DNA from: Mactromeris polynyma
Lineage: Eukaryota; Mollusca; Bivalvia; Venerida; Mactridae
Length of the DNA stretch: 64,000 nucleotides
Assembly: GCA_032209605.1 (NCBI GenBank)
Contig: JASFXZ010000029.1
Span: 1,973,001-2,037,000, forward strand
Direction of reading: 5' to 3'
The notes beneath the pieces are model-generated. The model was not told the DNA's origin. It worked only from the letters and a program-made list of their open reading frames with translations, and did not search any database. The first letter of the stretch is position 1; each line of letters begins with the position of its first letter. Positions 1-13,600 of this stretch are shown here, piece by piece. A program made the position numbers and the translations under genes.

Positions 1-2355
1 TGTGGTGTGTGTAATTCGGTCGTAAGTAAACAAAACCTGACGCAACAAAAAGTAGTTCCAACAATTTTCTTTTATATGTTTCAACCACAAAATACGAGAT
101 ATTTTTATATCTCAAATATCTCATATCATATTCATATTAACAAGACAATAATGTTCAATGAAATTAAGTGTTATACTGAAATATTTATATGCAATAATAC
201 CAATATTGAATGCTAAATATTTTAGCGCGTGTGCGTCACGCATGCTTTTGTTGTGATGTCACGCACGTGAGTTATTATTTCACTAGAGATTTCACCGAGT
301 GAGCAGTGGAGGCAATATTTTCACGAATTATCGTCTAATAATTCACCGTTATTCCGCGGTAAACCTCCAGAAAACATTAAAATAAATGGTTGTTATTAAC
401 ACTCTACATCGTATGTTATGTTACAATTTAGTGTAACCTCTACAGAGTAATTGCCCAAATATTGCTTTTTCTATGCAAATCGTGAGAATAAATATGTCGA
501 CACATTTCAAGATTTCAAGTTTAATTTTAACCACTAAGTTATAAAACTGTCAGTTTCTTGAACAATAAAATTACACAGTCTTAATATGAAGGAACTCGGC
601 AAGAAATTAGACAACCATGCTAGATCCTTCATGTACCTTCGTTTTTCAATATTTGTTTTTTTTATATTTTTCATAGTTTACCTTCATTGTCAAGAATGGA
701 GTCTAAAAACATCTCATCAAAAACGCGTAGCAAAGTCAGTCTCAGTTAAAAATTAAACACTTGGATTATATTGTTTTATCACATGTTTTTTGGATAGATA
801 TGTCAAATGCTGCCACTGGCACCGCCCACCATTACATAGAGATGTTTACTCGACTACCCATCGGATTTTAACTCAATTGTTGTATTCATGTTTTTTGTTG
901 CAACTGTATTATCATAATTGATTATTTATTAATGTGTCATAAGTTTTATTGGTGAAATATTTGATTTTATATGCATAAAATCGTCCCGACCAAATTTCAC
1001 TCGGGCCCAATATAAAAAGTGCTACGGAAAAAATGACGATATCCCATATGACTCCGCATCTGACAGAAAACGTTAAATGTAAATATCATCAAAAATGAAG
1101 GTAAAACGTGAAGAATACAAATGCTTGGAGTTATATGTGTAGGACTACAAGAAAGGTAACTCTCGTGGGCAATTTGTTTTATCAAATTCGAGTAGTTTCC
1201 CTTTGGCAGAACAACGGATATAAATTCCTCTCATGTGCGACTTCCTTTGGCGAGTTGGAACCCATTTAAAACAAAACAAAACACCGGATCTGAAAAAAAG
1301 TGTTGGTGGTAGCAATGGCTACTTCTATATGCTAAGGGAAGTAACTGCTGCAATGAGTTTTGGAAGTTTGAACGGATGGTGCGGAATTTTATCATTATCC
1401 AAGCGTTTAAGCGTTTGGATGACTGTATTGTTCGTCTGCAAAGAAAATGTTATGCTGTCATATTTTTCTTGAAATTAAAATATAGAATTAGATCTATACC
1501 ACAAATGTAAGTAAGTTTTTATAGATCTAGACAATTTTTGCGTATTCATACCACCATCGAGAATACCAGGAGTGACAGTGTATTTTACTTTGTCATGTGT
1601 TTTCGTGATTCTGAGAGTGGCGTTTCAAAGAGGTTTGTTTTCCATATGATTTAACCTTAATAAAGAGTCTGTTTAGATATATTGTATGCAGTATGTTGTC
1701 AAATGGTCACTGTACTTTTTGATCATGCATTTATGTTTGTGAAATGCACAAACATGAATAATGGCAAAGAATTCTTTTTTAAGGTCATGCTTTGAAATTG
1801 AATGATTGATTATGATAAATCGATAACCAGTATGCTACCTGACTGTGTAAGTGGTGTACTTCAAGATATATTACGCTAATTTTTTTGTTCATTTGTTTAC
1901 CTAAAAAACATGAAAAATATATCCTCAAAAGCCAGTGAGCGAAAACTGAAAAGGACTAATCCTCAACACTACGATCTCCCGAAGCTTTGTCTGCGAATCG
2001 GAACTTGAATTGTCTACATATATCGAAAATAATGCATTTACCGTTTAGTCACATCCAATCTCAATCAATCGGTCCAGAAAATCAACAATGTTAACAAATC
2101 GCTCATCCAAAACAATAAAAAAGTTGACAAGACGAAAAATTACTTACCGCCTAACTCCGCCTACTACGTGACATCATCCAACAATGAAGAAAGTTACACA
2201 TATTTAAGGTTAGGTGTATTTTTAATAATTGTTCATTGTCACTGGAATCAATTAAAGTTGACCAAATTTGTAAAATAACTATTTCAACTGCTAAAATTGT
2301 TTAAATTACTAATGTCTTAACAAACTGTTCAAATTTTATTTACAAGTGAGTGGAT
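1..2355. other. AT-rich intergenic region, no gene recognised
   Basis: I find no open frame with recognisable protein character and no RNA gene here. The short open frames are low-complexity chance frames with no splice context I can defend. The segment is AT-rich with a few CpG-bearing patches (for example around 230-300 and 2150-2175). Confidence 0.5.
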
Positions 2356-2772
2356 TTATGCAGTATAGCTATTCCTCCAGGCAATGGGGGCACAGAAAGT
2401 GTCACCCTTCCTGATTACATGCACTGGTGTGCAATAAATCAAATGAACCCAGTGGAGGAAGGGCATACCATCTTTCAACCCATCACATTGGGCCCATTTT
2501 GTGAAAATAACTGATACACTGTTTGCAACTTCTATCAGAGTGAATTTTTGGCAAACACAACATACATCTGTATCATTATCATCAGTGTTTGTATCAGAGG
2601 AGTTGTCAGGGACGAGATGTATATGTGATGGTTCAGCTTGGGGATATTCACTGAATGTATTCACTTTAGTTTTTCTTTCTTTACTCTTTTTCATTTGACT
2701 TTTTCCTGGAAGCTTTCCTTTTTGTTTCGCCGCATTGTTTTCATGAGTCTTCATTTTGTCAAGAATATCCAT
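2356..2772 (-). pseudogene. C-terminal tail of a DDE-type transposase, degraded
   Basis: The 138-residue frame has a lysine-rich start and an acidic, Ser/Asn/Asp-rich linker. It then has a Cys/His cluster: CCVC, WAQCD, HWVHLIYC and a final GDTFCAP. This arrangement resembles the zinc-binding tail found after the catalytic domain in pogo/jerky-like DDE transposases of molluscs and other invertebrates. The last Cys-rich motif, usually of the CPHC kind, reads CAPIAW, so the finger looks broken. No catalytic domain is visible upstream on the minus strand, so this is either a relic or a terminal exon whose partners are outside view. Assignment rests on recalled motif pattern only. Confidence 0.45.
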
Positions 2773-4047
2773 AGTCCTAAAAACTACAAATACTGAGTTA
2801 GTATAATAAATTAATTAATTACACAAACTAGGTTGATGTTGTCCGTCTGATGGTTGTATCAGAAATACTGTTAATACAAACGGAAAAAACGTTCGACCTT
2901 CAAGGTTCATAGATGGGGTTATTTCAATGGGGTAATGCAAATCATAATCCAAGTGATCATGCAAAGAACAAGCAGAGGTCAATATTAATTTTTATTTTTT
3001 CGAACAGGAATGGTGGGAAATTTCTCGTAAACAAGATTCAATCCCCTGCAAACCAAAGACCATTTAAATCCTCGTTGCTAATGTTGTAAACCCGCTTGAT
3101 AAATTGTAATGGGGATAGGTAATACCTGTATATTCTAGTTGTAATGCTGGTTTTACTCTTGAATCTGTCTTTTCAAGTCGTTCTGTACCGATAGACTCTG
3201 TGACTTAAAGGAGGCGGGGCTCTTCGTCTCTCTTCCTGTGCACGCGTACTTGCCCCAGACTGTGTTTCGTCCCCTTTCCCGATTTGTACCCCTCCCAAAT
3301 TACACTACAATTCTATTGGAAATAATTGTTTACAGAAAATTTAAATGATAAAAATAGACTACAATATATTAAAATGGCCATTCTTACCTTAAAAAGCTCA
3401 TTGTTGTCATTTTGATGGATTTGACTGATTACGGGAAATTTTTACAGTGCACTACAAACTTCCAGTATGTAAATGACATGACGTAACAGATATTTGGATT
3501 TCTCAGATTACGACTGTCACTTGTATACAACGGAAATAGGGTCACAGACTTTATAGCTGTTTGACCTGACAAACAATGAATTAAGGTTTTAACTGATGCA
3601 TTTTGCACAAAAACTTAAAAAATGTACAAAGAATAAATCTTAAAAATTAAAACAATTTTGCAAATGAACTTTAAACTTATATATAATTAACTTCATATTT
3701 TAGATGAAATTTGATTGAGCCAACCACTTGTTATTTATGTTTGTTTGAATAACCAGTGTCCAGGTCAAACGTAATATTGTGTAATTTCCACTTGGTGCTG
3801 ATTTAAACTTCTTTGTGATGCAGAGAGTAGGAGTTAACAGTCTATTAAAGGAATTCAAAAATATAATCGCTTAATATACATATACGTATATATACGCGAT
3901 GCGTTAATATCATTGATATACAAAAATGTCTTGAATGAATTATATTGCATACATTAACAAGTATATATATTTTAAATATTTCACCTATGTATGGATTATT
4001 TTCAAATTCACTTGAAACAATGAAAGCTTTCCTTCTAGCTTACTGTC
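2773..4047. other. Intergenic region upstream of TERB1
   Basis: No coding exon recognised. A GC-richer patch near 3205-3300 (GGCGGGGCTC and CACGCG) stands out from the AT-rich surroundings. It could be promoter-related for the downstream gene, but no core promoter element is convincing. Confidence 0.3.
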
Positions 4048-4255
4048 CACTTTCGAAGAAAAGAGGGCATATTGGGTTGCACATGTCAGTCCGTCGGTCC
4101 GTCCGTAACCTTTTCGTTTCCGATCAATAACTCAAGTAACCCTTGACCTATCATCCTCAAACTTGGTCCACACATTCATCATGGGTAGCAGAGGAACCCT
4201 ATTGGGGTCAAGGTCACAGGGGGCATAATGTTTTACAAACATCTCTTGTTTTAGG
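4048..4255. repeat. Dispersed repeat, copy 1 (pairs with 7453-7690)
   Basis: A segment running from GAGGGCATATTGG through GTCCGTCCGTAACC and CAATAACTCAAG to CAAACATCTCTTGTTTT is repeated in the same orientation at 7453-7690 with scattered substitutions and a small indel. It has no coding character. Repeats of this style (an AGAGGGCATATTG start and a tandem GTCCGTCCGT) are common in bivalve genomic DNA. Confidence 0.8.
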
Positions 4256-4626
4256 GTTGTTGTTGATCTGTTGTAAATTTCAACCAGTTTACTGTCAAAT
4301 TGAATTGATGTTTTCAGAAAAGTTGTTCGAAGACATTATTTATACAACACTGTTTGCGTAGTTTAATTTTCAATCGCTGTTTAAAATTATTGATGAAATC
4401 AAAGTGACCTAAAAGAAAGTTTGTTTAGTGTATACATGCAACACTTTCCTCATTTTTAGATTTTAGATATAAAAATGTGTACGTTTAGTGACTTTTCAGA
4501 AAACATGCATATTTTTAGGCATATTTTTAGGCATATTTTTCCTTTCACTATCAGTTTTTGCTTCATTTTAATATCTTTTAGTGTAAGATGTCTTTTAGTG
4601 CTAAAGAATACAGATAAAAAGCTAAG

Positions 4627-7600
4627 ATGAAGAAAAATGAACTGAAAGGTTAGTGTTGTAATTATTGTCTATTTTATTTACACAACTGTGCCAGCAAATG
4701 ATTAAAAAGTACCACTATAATTATATAATTCATTACATTTGAGTAAACATGCATATTTTGATGGAATATTGAAAAGTTTCATTTTGGTTCTTAAGTACTG
4801 TAATGTTTTTGTACATTTATGTGTCATATAGCTTCTAGTTAAATAGTTTCACTTGAAAGTCAGTAAGCATATTTGTTATTCATGAAACTATGTAAATCTA
4901 AAATGTGAATTCAATGTAATTGTTGTAGACTTGCAGACTGATGTGAAACTGTTACTGGAATGTTTGGGGTATCAGAAGAATGATGTGAGTGCAGTGAAAC
5001 AAGCTTTGGTTACACTTTCCACGATTCTCCATGATTCTAGTAAGCTTAATATGACTCATAACCAATATTAGCAGTAGAATTGAACACACTGTCTCTTTAA
5101 AATATATTGGTTAAAAGAGCTCTGCAGCCAGTTTGATATTAAGAGCTTGTTATTTTTTATTAAGATGGTCTTCAATTAATGACTGGCTTAAGGACAGACC
5201 GTGCTAGTTTAATATTGTTTTGCTGAAATAAGCAAACTGTTAGTTTAAGTCTGTTATCATGAACATCCTGTCAAAATCTATCCATATGTATAAGTTCAGT
5301 TACTCATTTCTGCAACTATGTGGGAAATTGTCAGTTGCTTACAGAGGAGCAGGCTAGTTGGGTTGGTAACCCAGGAGCACTGGTTGGGTCAACCGCCGTA
5401 TATGACTGAAATACTGTTGAGAAACGATGTAAAACCCATTATAAACAAACAAAAATCATTTCGGCTAAACCTGGCTATTTTCCTAATATTACAGATGAAG
5501 CCAAAGATGAATTTCAGGAAATGGGAGGTTTGGAACAAGTTTTGTCATTGATTACAACAAGCAAACAGCATGAAGTTGTAGAGGCTGGTCTTTATTGTCT
5601 CGGCAGTGCTGTGGAGAAAAATGGTTTGCTTGATTAGTGAAAATATTCAGTTTTGTCTTTAAGTTCTGATTTCCTATTTATATGCCCGTTCAAAGAAACA
5701 GGACGCATTATAATTTCACCTGCGGCTTAAAGACAGGAGGTTGTCCGATCAATAACTTTAGAAGCATTTGTCCAATCATCACCAAATTTGATTAGAATGT
5801 GTATTTGCATAATGACTCGGACAAGTTTGATAACCAGCTATATTGCTCAAGTCACTCAGGAATTATCTCCCTTTGATTATAGAAATTATCTAAAATAGGT
5901 CTAGTCCTATCAATAACTTTAGAAGCATTTGTCCAATTATCACCAAATTTGGTCATAATGTGTATGGGCATAATATCTCAGGCAAATTACATAACCAGCC
6001 ATATAGCTTGAGTCACTCTGGAGTTATCACCCTTTGATTGATTATAGAAATTACCTAAAATTTGTCTCATCCTTTAAATACTTTCGAAGCACTTTAGAAA
6101 TGGCGTATTTTGCGATAGTTCGTGCTCTTGTTAGAAATGATATACAAGTGAAAAATAGATTTCTTTTTATGTTGATTCTGTAAATTACTAATTGTGGATA
6201 ATAACTGTAAGACAATTGTTGAATATCATTTAGCCTGTTCTTTTTGTTATAAAATACCTAAAAATATCCAACTCTTAGTATATGGATCAGTTACATTTTT
6301 TGCCATATCTTCCTTTCAAACGACTTCTGATAATTATTAAACCAACTTCAAATGATCAATGGTATACTCATTTGACATGTTATCTGGGCCTTATTTCAAC
6401 CATTTTAGAGCCATTATAGTGTCATATTCCCATTTACAAACAGTGCCGGTATCTACTTTCCCAAATAAATGTGGAGTTTCTTAGAATTCTTTGGAATGAA
6501 CATATGTGCATAAAATATTTTTTTTCCGTTCGCAGCTGCTGCCATAATTTAAAGACGTATCCTACAATAAGGCAGTTTTTTTTCTAACGCAGACATTTCC
6601 TTTAAACTTTTTATACTTGATCAGTGTATTGTATCTAACCAAAATATGAAATAAAAATGATAGGTCACCTTGCTTGATTAAATGGTAATGAAGATTTAAA
6701 ACGTGAATATTTAAAAGGAATCACATGTATTCTCTCTTTTCAATATTCAATGAGCCGCGGCCGTGGTCCAGTGGTTAGTGCGCTGGACTTGTAACCCGGC
6801 GATCTGGGTTCGATTCCGGGTCGCGGCAGGTCATACCCTTCCATGAAAATTTGACAAAAATGTAGATTTTCCTCCACATGTGGAGAAGTTGCCGGCTCCT
6901 TGTGGAAGGGTAAGTTAGTACTGGTAAGAATTCAGTCCAGGAAAAACTGGTTAGGTGAACCGGCCGCCGTATATAACTGAAATATCGTTGAGAAACGGCG
7001 TTAAACCCGATGAAACGAAACAAACAATATTCAATGAATAAATAATTTAAAATCACTTATAGAAAGCTTTTCATTTCAGTGTATTCCCAGAAGTTACTTA
7101 CCAATGCCAGTGTATTCACTTTTCTTCATGGAATATTATCAACCAGGAGGGGAATGTCGTTAAGAAAGAAGCAGACTGCCTCATTTCTCATTCTATGTCT
7201 GGTGACAAATAATGGTAATTATCATATGAAGCAATTTCTTTTGTTGGCATTAGGTTTTTTTCTCCTGTATTATGATATATAGAAAATGACAAACTCAGCC
7301 ATGACATACAGTTTTTATGTACTTTGTCTGGAGTACACTGATGTCTGCATAACATGTATTTATTCATGTGAAGATGTTTGTAAACATTACTGTATTATTT
7401 GACACAAACCCACTATCCTTAATAAGCTAGTGATGCAGGCAATTTAATTTTTATGCCCCCCATCGAAAAAGAGAGGGCATATTGGTTTGCACATGTCGGT
7501 TGGTCGGTATGTCCGTCTGTAACCTTTTCGTTCCCGATCAATAACTCAAGAATCCCTTGACCTATCATCCTCTAACTTGGTCCACACATTCACCTGGGGT

Positions 7601-10600
7601 AGCAGTGGAACCCTATTGATTTTGGGGTCACTGGGTCAAATGTCAAGGTCACAGGGGGAATAATGTTTTACAAACATCTCTTGTTTTCCTATAGATGGTT
7701 CTACATAGTAAATACAATTTTATGGCCCAATGTTCATGTTTGATAGTACAAGTATATTAAAAACAAGAAATATCTTTAAAGCGATTTATCTGATTAAAGC
7801 AATATAAATGTTCGCGACTGGTACATAAAACCAGGAAAGTCTTCTCAAATCCAACACCGGACAATTCCCCGTTGTGATGAATAACAACTCTACTTGCTGG
7901 ATAAATCTCGAAATACACTATAGAAAATGTTAACCAATGTGCTCCAAGGTTACACATACTTTTAAATTGAAGAGAAATGGCGCAAAATTGCCTTGGTGGT
8001 TAACGTCAGATTCGATTGGTTTACAAAACACTGAATATGCAATTGGCAAAACCATGTTAGTACGGCTGCGAAAAATAGGTAAATTTAGTTACGGTCCACT
8101 ATGCATCTTGTGAAAAGCTAGGCAAAGGTGGAGTTGCCAACATATTGCAAAATCTTATACTTTTTTGCTTAATTGTACCATGGTCAAATTTTGAGCTAAT
8201 GTATAAAAGTTATGAATGTTTACAATATTTTTTTTAGGTTTTGGTCAAAACCTTGCCAGACAATCATCATGTTTACAAGACATTCTGAATCTTGTAAGGT
8301 AAGCAAGCTTTATTAGGATTACATACCTGTGTGTTACCTCTTATCATGAAGTGATTTTTCTATCTTGTCAACATATATTGAATCTATAAATGATCCAAAA
8401 TACACTATCCAGGAATATGCATTACATCTCTAAAAAATACGTTCCTACAAGAGTTTTTGTTATGTTAAGAATTCAAATACCTGAACAGGTTTTAGCAAGA
8501 AAATTATATTTAAAACTGAAACACAAATAAGATAAGTCAATAAACAAACTGTTTTCTTCTGACAATAGAAATATTTTACTTTGAAAACTTAAAAGTTGAC
8601 ATTTCATGTCCTTGTTACATCTTCTTTTTTTAAACGCTCTTTCCTTACCAGATCTGGTTATTTTTGTAATTTTTCATCTTCCCTTCAAGGAAAAAAATAC
8701 ATTTATGATAATATGTAACTACCAATGATGTACAGAGGCACTTAAGGAACTTCAAAACTTGGACACCAAAGTTTTCAAGATGTAACTGTAATTCCTGGAC
8801 ATATATTTTGGATAAAATAACATTATCAAATATTCTAAAGTGATTTGACTTGGCATTGTTTGATATGGAATTTGTAATATTCATGAAATAAAGCTTTATA
8901 TATAAAGGACATCTTTCAATGCTTGTTTTTCCCAGTATTCTTGTTTTTCCAAAAAATTCTAACAAATACACTTTGCATTATAAATGTAGAAAATGTCCAC
9001 AATTATGCAGTTTCTATGAATTGAAATTGATGTCAACATTTTCATAGTATCCTCATCATGGCTGACATATTGATTTTTGTTACAGGTCAGCCTTTCCCCG
9101 CAGTGGTAGAATGGATTTAAATTTCTTTGAAAGCAATGAAGAGAGTATGTATGATCTCTGGACTTCTTTGCTGAGTGCAGCCTGTGCAAGTATCAACAAC
9201 CCGATGAATGGTAAATGTTCAGCTAATCTGTACCTCTTTTATTATGAATACATTTTTGGTTGCTCATTATATCTATCAACTATTTATCATCAAAATGTTT
9301 TAATTTTTTCATTAATTGTTCGGTGCAGCTGTACTTACATGACTTTGCTATTGCATATCAGTGTTGTGTAAACCAATCAAATGTTACGTTAATGACTAAA
9401 CTAATTTCTATTCAACCGACCAATGTTTGTAATCTTGACCCAAATTGGTTAAACCTTCGATAAGGGGTACGTTACCTTACCGAAATCCACTGAATTTTGG
9501 TGAATTTACCAAATTCCATTTTGGATCATGAGTGACCAGCAATCGTAACATGTTTATGTATATATTACAAAATGTTGGTCAACTTTTTGTGTAGAAGTGA
9601 AGTTCTACTTGAACATTTATTATCTCGTTGGAAGGTTTATCAGTTCAACCCATAGATTTTGTATTTGCTTTTTATAAAAGAAGTTAATATTCAATGGTTA
9701 ATAATAAAATGTAACCATCAAGTCACTGTCGAGAATTAAATCTTCTAATCTAGCATTGTTTAGCCTTTGTTTACTTGCTTTATGATGTCAATGGAAAAAT
9801 ATGAATTTTCTTGTACTTTAGTGAATCAGTCTTTATGTACAGTTTATAGTTATAGAGGTTCTATCTTATTCAGAGGAAAACCAGAGAATGTGTGCATCCC
9901 TGTTACCCTATTTGTTTAGTCTACTTACAAGTCAGACAGAATACCAGATTATTAGACCGATATTGTCTTTTATTGGTCACACAGTGGCAAGTCATTGTGA
10001 GTAATGCATAGCTTTTTTTTAAAACTTTGAAAAATGTAAACATATTTAGAGTGTTGCTTGATCATATTATTGTTAAAATACATTGAAAACCATTACTCTG
10101 CAATAGTTCAAAAAATGCAAAACATTCAATGTTTTTAATTATTTTGCTTTTATCCAGTTTTGTGACCACACGTTTTATCTACCCATTTGCACACTAAATT
10201 ATGCATTAATCTTGATTGAATTTGGTCTTTTTAGATAGGTCCCTTCATTAGAAACTTATATTGAAAATGTGAATACATTGTTGAAAATATTACAAACCTG
10301 AAGTCATTTAGATCGGATATCGAGTTTAATAATGGTCATTTGCTAAGTTTATATATGCTGTGACAATATTATAGTTAGACTAAATGACTATGCAATTTCA
10401 TTATTGTATTTTTACAGCATGTAACCAGGATCGTGTTAGGAAGTGTAGGGGTATAGAAATACTTGTTTGCAAACTGAAGTCATTACAAAAACGTATTGAA
10501 ACAAATTCTAGCACTAAATTGCTGGCTGTTCAGTTACTGTTCACATTGGATGCCTGTATTTCAGAAAATGGTAATTTAATATTTTTTATTTTGGTTTGTT

Positions 10601-13600
10601 TCCATCAAAGTTATATGAACTGTCATCATTAAGTACCACTAATTATGCCCCTGCCATTCCAAGTATGGCAAAGAGGCTTAAAGTTTTGCCCCTGTCCATT
10701 AGTGAAAAAATTGGTTTCCACTTCATAACTTATGACGGAATGGAATATTTCAATTCATATTGGGCACATAAGCATAGGATAATAAAATATAGGTCAAGAA
10801 CAGTTTTGATTACAGTCCACCAATTTTTGGAGTAGTTATCGACTTTTTCCGACTTCAACCATTGGTTTCTGATCAAAAACACCTGAAAAGCCCATTGTGG
10901 AGGCATTTGTGTCCTAGCTAGTTAATTTTAATGTCATTATAAAGGCTGAATTAACATGTGGGTGCTTATTAATTTACATTACTCATTTAATGATATTTTC
11001 TTAACTGAAGAGGATATATATACATGTCATTTTATGTTTGTCTTTAAGGTCATTTCTTGTGAAATTTTTTGTAACCTTAGCAATTCATAATTGGATTGTA
11101 TTATACAACATAACTTGTTTGAACAAAAATAATTGACTGTTATGAAATTCAAACATCACTACCATTGATTTTGGTTAACAAATTTACTGATTAGCATTCT
11201 GTTGTATTTAAGAGGTGAGCAGTAAGAAATTTGGTGAACTAGATGGCATTAATGTGGTTATACTCATGCTAAATAACTGGTGTCTGGATGTTGGTGACCG
11301 AATACAGATTATATTAACATTGGCACATGCTGTTGATGCTTATGGTACGTTACCTGTATTCTAGTGTTATTTTGACCACTAAAACTTTGTAGCAATATTC
11401 AGCGTGGAAAATACAATTATTTGTTTAATATTTTTAAACCTGGTTTGGTAGAAATACTGATTCATGGATATTTTCTTTAATACATATGTTTATCTGTGGT
11501 TATATTGCATGTCATGCATTGACTGAATATGATTAATTTATCCATTCTTTAGTTTGTGGAAGAACAAATTAATACTGATTGGATTAACTGAGATATTGTT
11601 GTTAACCCCCACAAATGGTGACTATTAAAGCTTTCTAAACAATAATAAATCTTGATACAGTTTCACTATTATAATGTTGCCAGGCTGCTTGGATCTGCAA
11701 ATTAATCTTCTTATATTGTGTTATTTGAAGCTGGAAATGAGAAGTACATCAATGAATGTCATGGTATCGCAGTACTTATTCAGCAACTTACAACAACTGA
11801 TGATGAAGAACTGAATAAAGTTGTCAAATATCTGCTACACATGTGTGTATCTAAGGGTAAGCTAATATATATACCCCAAAAGTGGTATCAGAGAGTCACA
11901 TTATGGGGGGCATATGTGTGGACAGTTGCAAAATGCTTGTGGCACAATTGACCTTAATACTTTTATAGAGATTCCAATAAAACTTTTTATGTGTTACATT
12001 TGTTTCAGGCTTGGTCCTTTAGCATTGCAGAGTTACTAGCTGGCCCTTGATCTTTGAAGATTAAATGTGTACACTGTCATTATGGGTGCATGGGAATATG
12101 TTTCCATTTGCATGTGTGACATGGATTATTTCCTATCAGATAATGTTTCAGGAAATTTGTACTTTTCTTATTTCCTCCAATAAAATACATTGATAATTAA
12201 GCATTTCCAGGGATAGCTGTACTATTAACTGATACAATGTAGTACCCAACAAATACTTTAAAGGCAGTGATAGTTGTGTTGGTTTTACTCTTTCATGATT
12301 TGTATAACTTTAACTGAGAATGCAGTTGTTGTATTGTTGAGTCAGTAATTTCCTCATAAGAACTATGAAGTATTTATGATCATCAAAGCAGACTCCATTT
12401 ATTAAGTAATGTTATTTACCGAACTCATAGGCTGAAATTTATTTACCCCTATTTCAGAGAAATTAGTTTGTCTTAGTTTAAGTATACTACAATATTCACA
12501 TGTTTGATAAGAACTATGACTTGTATTTTGACTTTACAGAAGATAACGTTGACACTTCTTGTGTACAAGAAAATCATACTTTTTTGTCTCAGCTGGACTC
12601 CATGAAAAGGTATCCAAGCCATTTTAGGCAAATCATTTTTCTTTTGAAAATGTTATAAATTCATTGTTGAAAGCAATTTTTTACATACATAACACTTAAA
12701 TGATGTTTTACCAAATCGGTGACCTTTGCCTATTGATAGCATTGGTTTGCCCTGTCAGTAGAATGTTCAATGTCTACCAATCTTGTGATAGTAGATGATT
12801 GAACATCTGATGAGACATCTTGTTCTCTGTGACAATTTGACGGAAGATAATACATCTAAAGTCATTAGTTTTCTGATCCATGTTGCGAATACTGGCTTTA
12901 AACTCCCAAGACAGGATAACAAGTTCACTGTTGGTAATCAGAAAAATCTGAAAAATCTTGTCTTTAAAATCCACTTCAATTTGGATCGTTTATCAAAATG
13001 AAAGAGCTTTTTCAGACTCGGTGACATGCAGATGCTAGAAAAAATCAGTGAATTGGATAATAAACTTAAATGTTTACAGAATAAAAATCCTGTGGTTGAT
13101 AGTTTTGATGATGTTAGAGGATCTAATAATTCATCAAAGACTGACAGGTAGGCTTGATTTTGTGGATGTTTGAATATTGTTCAATGTGTATTCAAGGTGT
13201 TTCTTTCAATTTTTGATAATGTAAAAGCCATGATTGTAACGTTTGATTGTTTGTTTTCCCATTTTTATTTAGGACAAATTTAAATAATATAAAGTGAAGC
13301 AGTATGACAATGCCCAGAAATGTGGAAACAAATTTTACTCTAAAAGCATCTGAGTAAACGACACATAGAAGGTTTTAATTTGTTCTTTATATGTTTTACC
13401 TGCTTTTGATGTATTGTTGATTGCTTATCATCTATTCCCTGTCATAGTTATCTCCCTAAATCACTGATAACATTTGTTTGATTACTCATATTGCATTTAA
13501 ACATTGTAGGATACCACACTTGGGTCATATGGACGATACTTCTACTATAAACAGTTCATTATCACATATACAGGATCAGTCTCAAACACCCAGAGAAAAA

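Noticed and set aside
6754..6827. tRNA gene (anticodon TGT)
   Set aside because: It folds well, but it is joined to a SINE body and tail and lies inside a 13-bp target duplication, so it is a SINE head, not a tRNA gene.
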